From NCBI GenBank assembly GCA_029844215.1, contig CM056736.1, positions 54,931,562 to 54,995,561 of the forward strand: a stretch of 64,000 nt of DNA. Reading direction: 5' to 3'. The stretch's first letter is position 1; each line of letters opens with the position of its first letter. Positions 56,053 to 64,000 of this stretch are shown here, piece after piece. Source of the DNA: Przewalskia tangutica (taxonomy: Eukaryota > Streptophyta > Magnoliopsida > Solanales > Solanaceae). The notes under the pieces were generated by a model. That model ran no database searches. It worked only from the letters and a program-made list of their open reading frames with translations, and had not been told where the DNA came from. Both the position numbers and the translations under genes were made by a program.

Positions 56053-59000
56053 TGTTACATCTCGTAAGATAAGACGATAATTAAGAACGTCACTAAGGAA
56101 ATTAATATACTTAAGGATGTGATTCCAGATTTTTTTTTTGGTTACAACGGGCGTGATAATGGAAATAGAAAATGAGTATTGTATATCCCCGTTATGGGTT
56201 AGTAACATATTATAAGAATTACGACATGGAGAATATGAGACCTTATGAAATTCCCGGGAATTAAAAGAAACGGGAGTTAAGAATAAAAGAAGTGAGATTA
56301 AGATTTAATTATTTGGGGGATTGATTTATATAGACAATTAGAAGACCAAAGTGTAATATTTAGGGGACCAAAGTGTATTAATAAAATCTGAAAATCTTAA
56401 TTATAAACCTAACAAAAATCATTTTCCCCATTTAATTTTTCAGAACATCTCACCCTCTCTTTCCCCTCCCCTTCCCCCATTACCATAGCTATTGCTTTTC
56501 CTTGTTGTGTTCTCCCTTCCTAGACCAAAATCCAAAACAAAATTTCAAGCCAAATATTACATGCAAAGCAGTGGCAAAAACGCCACTGCTGGGCCGAATT
56601 GTAGCCAGTTTTTTTCGAGTTTTGGGCAGATTTTTAGTCAACTTTGGAGGGGTATATCTCCTAGTATATTAGGATTTTTTGGGTGTTTCAAAAGCCTAAA
56701 ATGCAGTTCGTCGAGTCTAGTTTCCAAAGCAACAAACCACTCGTCCATATAACACCGGAGTAGAGAGTTATGGACGTTACAAGTTCAGCTGACAAAACAG
56801 TGACCCATTTCGCTGGGAATGCTGGACCGAAATTGGGCAGTGATTCTTTCAAGTTTTGGACGAATTTTTGGAAGAGAAAATGTGTAAGGATGATGGGTTA
56901 ACATCATAGATTGTATGCATGTCAATTTGGAGTTGAAGAAGTGTGAAAAATTGTGAAGAAATTTGATGAAACGATGGCAATTCGCGATGGGCGGTGAGTT
57001 CGAATTAGGTACTGTTTTGGCTTCGTTTGAGGTATAAAATTCTTCCTTTTATGATATAATTGGAATGCATGTTGTTAGGATTGAGGAAATGAAATTGTTA
57101 TTAAGGGAAGGTTGGAATTTAAACATGCATGTGATTGTTGTAATGTTGTTGGATCGATTTTTGGAACTTTTGAAATTGTTGGATTTAATTGTTGTTGTTC
57201 TTATTATCGTCGCTAATAGCACGTTGATATTGAAGGAAGTCTTGAAAGAAATCTTGACATTTAGATTATAATGATTCATAAGAAATTATTGAAACATGAA
57301 TTGGATTATAGGGAATTAAGAAAAGAATTGGTTTATGGAAATTGACCGGAAACTTGCTTGAAATTGTTGGATTTTGTTGCGTCAAGTTAGGGGCTGATCT
57401 AATGAAGTTAAAATGTTGGAAAATTGATTATGAACATGTATATACATTATAGTAATTACCAATACATGTCTTGAAGGAATTAAGGTATGAAAAGATATAG
57501 AAAAGCTACACACTTCACCCTTGTTGTTGGTTGGGTTATGGATTGTTATAATGGGTTGTTTTAACATGATTTAAAGGCTGGATTAGCATAAGAAATAAAT
57601 GCGTAATTTCCCATGATTGTTGTAATAGTTGTCCTTCGTGAATAGAAAGAGAAAGAAGGTATTTTGGTAGCGTATATGGAATATCTGAGATTATTTTGAC
57701 TACATTCTTAAGTTATGACTTGCTGTTGGTATTGTTGGCTTGGTTGAGAAGTTGTGGATATACATATAAACAGAGGAAGTGCTGCCCGAATTTTCCTAGA
57801 ATAAGGAGTCGTTGTTCATCATAACGTATGCTAGTAATCGTAAGGTTAATGGGCATATTGCTATGATTATAGGTGGAAGTAGTAGATGAGACGCATCTTG
57901 ATATTGAGTTGGCTAGTTTGACTAAAAGGTATGTTAATACAATTCCTTCTTTCTTTTGGCATGTTCTGCGTATGAACTATAGTTGTGGTATTGTTTCTTA
58001 AGTTATTCTACTCTTAGAAGTTAAGGAATATTCGTTCTATTGATTCTAAGCTAAAAACATGTCTAAGTTGTCCCTAAGTCTTTATTAAGGCATATGGGTA
58101 AGATGTTGGTATCCATGAGAGTTTGTAGTAAGCACTGAAGCCAATTTGACTCTGCAAATCCAAAGTAACTAATAAGTATTAAATGAACCGGGTTTAATAA
58201 ATAAGAAGGTATATTTTTAAATAAACATGTTAAAATAAGTCATTGCAGCATTACGTAAATAAAGTATCGACAAACAATTATACTAAAAATGATTAGAATT
58301 CCATCTGCATAGAAACTAAGATAGAACCAATTTGTTTTACATTTTCTAGTTCACAACTGATTAGATAAGATCACTATAAAAATATAACCTACTAACGGTG
58401 CGTATAATGAATTAATTAAGCAATTAGGATCTGTTATCACCAATCAGATAATTCCATAATGTTAACCAGAAAAGCAAGGACCTTACTATCATCCAATAAA
58501 TTCCGGAAATGTTTATTGTCACTCATGATTCATATTTTACCGGGACGATATGATATGAGTTTATCTGACGACAAGCGTATGTGAGACTATCCTTTTCTTC
58601 TTTGGCATGATTTTGTGAAAATCTTTCTTTTTTCTTTTGACATGGTTTTAATGAAAGTACGACAGACGTACATGATTCCTTCAAAGTCTAGTTTTAATAA
58701 AATAATGATTCATGATATGATCATGCCTTGATTTTCTAAAGGATAGTTTAGTTTACTTATTCCATTGAGTCTTATATGACGATTTAAAATGCATATGATT
58801 ATTCCATTGGGTCTATATGATGATTTAAAATGCATAAGATTATTCCATGGCGTCTCAGATGATGGTTTTTATTGCATATGGGTTCTCATGATATTCTATT
58901 TGGGTAAGTTGTGATTTTATGTTATATGGATGGTGTTACGAGGACCGAGTCTCAGAATGGGCCGGGTAGCTATATTCACGGAAAATGAGGACCGAGTCCC

Positions 59001-59867
59001 AGAATGGGCCGGGTAGTTATATGTACAGAAAATGAGGACCGAGTCCCTGAATGGGCCGGGTAGTTATATGTACGCAGTATGAGGACCGAGTCCCAGAATG
59101 GGCCGGGTAGTTATATGTATAAAGCATGAGGACCGAGTCCCAGGATGGGCCGGGTAGTTATATGTGTACGGAGATGATCTTGATTATGATGATTGTTAGA
59201 CATGCACGCCTTTCTTTTCATATGGTACAATTGCATTGGTATCTCTGATTTTTCATATATGTTTCATGTATCTTACGGCGATTCAATTCTCCTTCTGATA
59301 GTTCATGTTTTACATACTCGATATTATTTGCATCGGCCCCTTTCTCGGGCTGCGTTCATGCCCGCAGTTCAGTGTTGAATAGGTGACTTGATCTAGGATT
59401 TACATGCTAGATTGGAGAGCTCATTTGTTCCGGAGCCAGCTATTTTGGTACAAACCTTTTTCTTTCCGACTTAGGCATATTTTGGGCACGACGGGGTCCT
59501 ATCCCGTTATATGTCAGTATTACACTCTTAGAGGTCTGTAGACAGTTGTGGGTTGGACGTTTGTACCTTGTTTTGGGTTTTGATGTTGTTATCTAGTGGC
59601 AGCCTTGCCGGCTTGCTTATTTTGATTTATGCCTTTGTGCACGTGATGTTGGTTGGTGGCAGCCTAGTCGGCTAGCCTATTATGACTGTTGTTTTGTTGT
59701 TGTTTTGGCAGCCTTATCGGCTCGCCCGTTTTAGGGATAGGTTGTAAAAGCAGCGTTGTGCTGCCAAAATTTCTATAGATATCTGTATTAAATGGATTAA
59801 GAGTGACAGGTCAGTAATGACGTCCAATTAGGACGTTAGTCGCGGCCCGTCGGGTCGGGTCGTGACA
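56053..59867 (+). mobile_element. 3' LTR of the 36589-59867 element (intact, 3815 bp)
   Basis: TGTTACATCTCG to GTCGTGACA, followed by tggtg. It is uninterrupted and shows both nested insertion sites of the 5' LTR in the empty state. It has a dyad at 58657-58671 and the 47 bp array at 58940-59164. Confidence 0.95.
58940..59164. repeat. 47 bp tandem repeat, five units (partner array)
   Basis: Same unit and number of units as 53880-54104; the two copies differ at only a few bases. Confidence 0.92.
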
Positions 59868-60620
59868 TGGTGGAGATCCAACCTTCTCTAACTGCTTCCC
59901 ACTTCTCAAACTGATTGTCTGGCATTGATCTCTTGGATTCATCACTGTATTACTGGGGAGAGCCTCCTGAGGTCTGTCATTCAACTTCCCTGCCAACTGC
60001 CTCATCTGAGTTTCCAAGTTCCTAATAGAGGATCTTGTTTCTGTCATGAACTGCTTGGTCTCTGTCATAAATTGTGTCTGGGTATTGGCCAAGGCTGAAA
60101 TTAAGGACCTAGTTTCCATCATGAATTGAGTCTGAGAGTTGGCTAAGGTCAACAATGCTGCTTTTATGTCATCCGCTTTCTTGTGGGTGGTGAAATTTGA
60201 GCTTCTTTGTGAAGATGAGGCCTGAAACTGTGGTTGCTTCCCTTGGTCATTCTTCTATGAAAAATTTGGGTGATTTCTCCACCCCTTATTATATGTGTTG
60301 GAGAATGCATTGTTAGAGGGCCTCTGAAAATTTCCCACAGCCTGACATTGGGCCTGCTCCATTGGGATGTTGTTGGGATCAGTTTTTGGACATCTATCGA
60401 AGGTGTGTGGACCCCCACAAATCTCACAAACTGCTTGTATTTGGACCGCCTATACGGACATGGTATTTTGCTGGAGCTGCTTAGTCAAGAGAGCAACTTG
60501 TGCATTCAGTGCAGTGATGGCATCTAGCTTATGAACCCCAAGTGCTCTTCTGCTACCTGTTCCTCTATCATCTGGCAAGTGATTGTTCGTGGTCATGTCT
60601 TCCAACAAGTCATGGGCTTC
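59868..60620 (-). pseudogene. gag C-terminal part of the minus-strand Athila-like element
   Basis: From 60620 on the minus strand: EAHDLLEDMTTNNHLPDD, DAITALNAQVALLTKQLQQ, then a zinc-knuckle-like CEICGGPHTFDRC, WRNHPNFS followed by a stop, and from 60155 QTQFMMETRSL with a local duplication of the NTQTQFMTETK unit, then IRNLETQMRQLAG and ISLRSGKQLEKVGSP. The gag is cut on the right by the plus-strand copy at 60621 and on the left by the tggtg insertion at 59867. An in-frame stop lies near 60255. Confidence 0.8.
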
Positions 60621-61845
60621 TGATCGGTGTATTTTATATACACCTTTTGAGTCATTTTTAGTTAGTCTTTTGCCCATTTTTGCACAAATATGTGTCGTGT
60701 TAGGATATATTTTCTTTATTTTGAGTCACAGTGGTTTAAAGTAGCACATTGGCAAGAAGGACCGAAACGAGGGCAGAAACAGAGGTTCCAGAGCTCAAAA
60801 AGCTGGCAACAGGCGAGAAGCGAGCGGCCATGGCGCTAACCAACCAGCGATGAGCGCCACGGCGCCCAAAGAGCGAGACGCGAAGTTTGGCCGCGTGGCG
60901 GTTGCGAACGCTGGCGCCAACGCGGGAAAATTGCCAAATCCGAATAGGAATGGGCCAAGGCCAAGAAGGAAAAGGTTTGGGACGTTTTTGGTGATATAAA
61001 AAAGACCTTTAGGTCAGATTTTGAAGGGTTCCACACTTGACAATTCATCACAACTTGGAGATCAAGATTAGAGACTTACTTTTGAGTAATTTCTTGTTCT
61101 TTCTTTTATTTCTTTTTGTGTATGTTGGATATTAGTTTAGTTCTTGGCATGTCTATAGCTAGAAACTAACTTAATTTAGGGCTTTCCATGTCGAATCGCT
61201 TGAACCTCGTTCTTATGAATTAATGCATGTTTTGGTTTCTTCTTATTATTGTTGAGATTTATTCAATAATTGTTTTTATTCCTTGGTAATTAATTGATCA
61301 CTAATTATCATAACTTATATGATTTCTAATCGAAATCCGAAAGGGGAGATTGTGAATATGCTATAGTTGAATAAACATAAGTTTAAATTGTAGACGAAAG
61401 TACTCCGATACTTGTGTAGCTTAATAGGTTATTACTCTTAATCCTCATTTGTAGTCAATCTTGTCATCGAAAGATAGAAGGGTTCTACATTGGGGTTGAT
61501 TGTTTATATTACCTTAACAGGAGTATAAAACGGCTTAGTTAACCTACTATCTCAAAATAGAAGAAGAACCATAATTATTTGCATTAACGAGTAAAGCGAG
61601 CGGATAGTTGAGGAGATTTGGAAGCCCTATTTCCACCATATCTGAAGTAAAGTAAAGTAATTTAGTTAGCATCTATAATCATAGCTATAAACAATTCATC
61701 AAATTATCGGTTACCAAATAGATACTACAGAATAGAGGTTGATAATTGGACACTAATCCCTGAGGACGATAACTCGGTCTTCTAGACTATATTACTGGTC
61801 ACGACACGTGCATTTGCGTTTAGTCTGTGCATAAATCGCGCATCA
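60621..61845 (+). mobile_element. 5' LTR of the plus-strand Athila-like element (1225 bp)
   Basis: TGATCGGTG at the left and CGCGCATCA at the right give matching TGAT/ATCA ends. A TATAAA box is at 60995-61000, and a GC-rich segment with 'gcgccacggcgcc' lies at 60820-60935. It aligns in reverse to 32677-33953. Confidence 0.85.
60995..61000 (+). promoter_or_regulatory. LTR TATA box
   Basis: GATATAAAAAAG lies about 375 bp into the LTR, just after the GC-rich block. It is the likely U3 core promoter. Confidence 0.5.
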
Positions 61846-61851
61846 AGTTTT

Positions 61852-61870
61852 TGGCGTCGTTGCCGGGGAT
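61852..61870 (+). other. Primer binding site, tRNA-Asp type
   Basis: TGGCGTCGTTGCCGGGGAT lies six bases after the LTR. It has one mismatch to TGGCGCCGTTGCCGGGGAT, the tRNA-Asp primer site known from Athila-group elements. This supports the lineage call. Confidence 0.85.
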
Positions 61871-62018
61871 TGGCGTAGTTCAATATCATTCTATCTATTC
61901 TTAATTTATAATTTGGTTTTTATTTTTCTTTTTCTTTTTATTAATTTTTTTTATATATTGGTGAAACCGTGCGCCGTGATCCGTTTGTTGATTTTGATCT
62001 GTTGCAGGCATCTAGTTT

Positions 62019-63475
62019 ATGCGAAGGAGAAGAGGAGCAAATACACTTGTTCCCTTCAACCCGGAGATTGAAAAGACTTGCAAGCAAAACCGGAGAAACA
62101 AACGACTCTTGGCCTTAATAGCAATGGGAGGCGTGCAGAATAACAATGAGATGAACGAAGGGTTAGGTGATCATCAACCTAACCAGAGGATGCCCCGGAT
62201 GTTACCAATGGATGTGGAAGAAAGGGTCCAGGTCCAAGCTGAGAGAAGCTTGAGAGATTATGTGCTGCCAAGGGTGAATGGAGCATAGACTTGCATCAGG
62301 CTCCCAGCAATAGGAGCAAATAATTTCGAAATTAAGCCTGCGATCCTGAGTATGGTGCACAATACAATTCAATTCGGAGGGTTGCCATCTGAAGATCCTC
62401 ATATGCACATAGCAAATTTCTTGGAGCTGTGCGCAACTTTCAAGTATAATGGTGTTACTGACGACACCATCCGATTGAGGCTTTTCCCTTCTCACTCAGG
62501 GATAGAGCAAAAGTTTGGTTGAATTCCCTGCCCACAGATTCTATATTCACATGGCAGGAGTTGGCACAAAAGCTCTTGGCAAAGTTCTTTCCACCGTCCA
62601 AAGCCGCTAAGCTGAGAGGAGAGTTGAGCAATTTTTACCAGGCTGATGGAGAGTCACTTATGAGGCTTGGGAGAGATTTAAAGATCTGCAAATAAAGTGT
62701 CCACATCATAGCATTGAGCTGTGGAATTTGGTCCATATTTTGTACAATGGGCTAAGCGGGACCACAAGAACCATCATTGACGCAGCTGTAGGTGGAACCT
62801 TCATGAAGAAGACAACATATGAGGCCCATGATTTGCTAGAAGATATGACCACCAATAATCATGTGACAGATGATAGAGGGGTAAGTGGAAGGAGAACGAT
62901 AGGAGTTCATGAGATCGATGCCATTACAGCGTTAAACGCACATTTTGCTCTCTTGACCAAGCAACTGCAGCAGAACACAATGTCAGTGAATGAAGTGCAG
63001 ATGCCATTGAGTTGTGAGATGTGTGGGGGTCCTCATACCTTTGATAGGTGCCCATCAGCAGACCCCAACAACATCCCTATTGAACAAGCATAATGTCAGG
63101 CAGTGGGTAATTACCCGAGGCCCCAGAATAACCCCTACTCAAATACTTACAATCCAGGGTGGAGAAATCACCCTAACTTTTCATGGAGAGGTGATCAAGG
63201 GCAACAGAACCAGTTCCGATGCCAATACCAAAATCAGCAACCATTTAACCAGGCCTCACCTTCGCAATAGTTCAGTACACCTGCTCCACAAGAAAAACCA
63301 GACGAATTGCGAGCAGCCTTGTTGACATTTACGAATTCACAAACCCAGTTCATGGCAGAGACAAGATCCTCTATCAGGAACTTGGAGACACAGGTGGGAC
63401 AGCTAGCAAAGATGGAAAATAACAGGCCACAGGGCACTCTTCCTAGTAATACAGAGATGAATCCCAGAGAGTAGT
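62019..63475 (+). pseudogene. gag of the plus-strand Athila-like element
   Basis: The start is at 62019 (MRRRRGANTLVPFNPEIEKT). The gag core is recognisable in pieces: IKPAILSMVHNTIQFGGLPS, DPHMHIANFLELCATFKYNG, then, in another frame from about 62496, LRDRAKVWLNSLPTDSIFTW, and from about 62660 YEAWERFKDLQIKCPHHSIE. A zinc-knuckle-like CEMCGGPHTFDRC follows, then a Gln/Asn-rich tail. Stops at 62286, 63091 and 63268 and two frameshifts inactivate it. Compared with the minus copy the order of parts is the same. Confidence 0.82.
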
Positions 63476-64000
63476 GTCAGGCGGTGCAACTGAGAAGTGG
63501 GAAGTAGCTAGAACAACTTACACCTCAGCCCGTGGTAGAACAGAGAGTTGAGCAGAGAGTAGATGCAGAGAAGGAGGGGGTTACTGAGGACCACCCTATT
63601 TTAGAGAAGGCTCCAATAGTTCCAGTGAGGGAATACACAGAGAAGATTCCCTACCCTCAGATATTGCAAAGGAAAACAGTTGATAAGCAATTCTCCAAGT
63701 TCTTGGAGGTATTTAGAAAGATGCACATCAACATCCCTTTCATTGAGGCATTGGAGCAAATGCCTATTTATTTCAAATTTATGAAGGAAATTCTTGGGAA
63801 GAAGAAGAAGCTAGCTGAGTATGAGACAGTGGCATTGACAGAGGAATGCAGTGCCATATTGCAGAAGAAACTGCCCCCCAAGCTTAAGGATCCAGGGAGC
63901 TTCACATTGCCTTGCACAATTGGCAGGGTGACATGTAACAGGGCCCTGTGTGATTTGGAGGCCAGCATAAATCTCATGCCCTTGTCCGTTTTCAAGAGGT
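63476..64000 (+). pseudogene. Start of the protease region of the plus-strand Athila-like element
   Basis: The frame reads PIVPVREYTEKIPYPQILQR, PFIEALEQMPIYFKFMKEIL, LPCTIGRVTCNRALC, then DLEASINLMPLSVFKR at the window edge. The active-site motif of the family is DLGAS; here the glycine is replaced by glutamate (gag codon at about 63958). The upstream part contains 'LRSGK' followed by a stop at about 63508. The rest lies outside the window. Confidence 0.8.

Larger units (their letters stand above)
36589..59867 (+). mobile_element. Complete LTR element with coding-poor interior, TSD tggtg, carrying nested insertions
   Basis: The 5' LTR is 36589-54808 (split by two insertions), the interior 54809-56052, and the 3' LTR 56053-59867. 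The duplication tggtg is present at 36584-36588 and 59868-59872. Without the nested elements the LTR is about 3.8 kb and the whole element about 8.9 kb. Comparing the LTRs shows both nested insertion sites empty in the 3' LTR (at about 57843 and 58034). The 1.24 kb interior has a primer site, a short gag start that stops early, and a purine tract, so it is non-autonomous. Confidence 0.95.
32677..60620 (-). mobile_element. Athila-like element, minus strand, split by nested insertions
   Basis: The parts belonging to this element are 32677-36588 (3' LTR, 3' region, protease) and 59868-60620 (gag). They are separated by the 23 kb insertion 36589-59867 and cut at 60621 by a plus-strand copy of the same family. 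Joined across the insertion, gag (ending ISLRSGKQLEKVGSP) continues toward the protease as in the plus copy. No RT, RNase H or integrase lies between the protease and the 3' LTR, so it is a gag-protease element. The primer site and 5' LTR lie outside the window. Confidence 0.8.
60621..64000 (+). mobile_element. Athila-like element, plus strand, 5' part
   Basis: 5' LTR, tRNA-Asp-type primer site, gag and the beginning of the protease are present, and the element continues beyond the window. It is a close relative of the minus-strand copy and is inserted in that copy's gag; the left flank is gcttc. Confidence 0.88.

Noticed and set aside
1..64000. A novel defence, toxin or metabolic gene system
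   Set aside because: No cluster of intact genes exists on either strand. All recognisable proteins are retrotransposon gag/pol parts or one decayed reductase.

Overview
This is plant nuclear DNA, most likely from a Solanaceae species, and it reads as gene-poor heterochromatin. The lineage call rests on a TS-type SINE at 14286-14373, a family known from Solanaceae, and on Ty3/gypsy LTR types that I recognise as common in that family. I found no intact host gene, no rRNA, tRNA or CRISPR locus, and nothing bacterial. The only host gene is a dismantled NADPH-dependent 2-alkenal/double-bond reductase pseudogene on the minus strand (exons between 23763 and 13822). Almost everything else is LTR retrotransposon sequence, so most short ORFs have no meaning as genes.

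Left part (1-13137). The window opens in the 3' end of a Tat/Ogre-like element on the plus strand: tandem-repeat-rich 3' UTR, purine tract, then a 4.1 kb LTR (1524-5604). That element sits inside the 3' LTR of a minus-strand del/Tekay-like element. The del-like element's intact 5' LTR is 9675-13137, with an initiator-Met-type primer site next to it and a 2.3 kb internally deleted body.

Middle (13138-23763). The reductase pseudogene carries a 248 bp hAT MITE downstream (8 bp TSD), a TS SINE, a 767 bp hAT-like element, a Tourist-like MITE (TSD taa) and a minus-strand Tat-like gypsy element (17076-23616). The Tat-like element keeps gag and protease but has lost RT, RNase H and most of integrase, and it carries an antisense ORF. 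The gene is cut off at 23763.

Right part (23764-64000) is a nested stack that target-site duplications resolve: (1) a plus-strand del-like gag-pol relic, 23855-32676, with a solo LTR at 29201-32416 (TSD ttaga); (2) a minus-strand Athila-like gag-protease element entering at 32677; (3) inside its gag-protease region, a complete but coding-poor LTR element, 36589-59867 (TSD tggtg); (4) inside that element's 5' LTR, a complete gag-only element, 38385-46274 (TSD gtaag), and a solo LTR, 46469-52962 (TSD tattc); (5) inside that solo LTR another solo LTR, 48636-52084 (TSD taaac). A second Athila-like copy, plus strand, enters the gag of the first at 60621 and runs off the window.

How the parts work together: the del-like pol relic represents the autonomous machinery, while the gag-only and coding-poor elements probably moved in trans using pol from relatives elsewhere. 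Signals found in the LTRs but not explained by coding include a GTACG-N5-CGTAC dyad shared by several LTR families with one covarying example, GC-palindromic tandem arrays, and clustered mismatches at CAG contexts between otherwise near-identical LTRs, which may be a sequencing artefact at methylated CHG sites.
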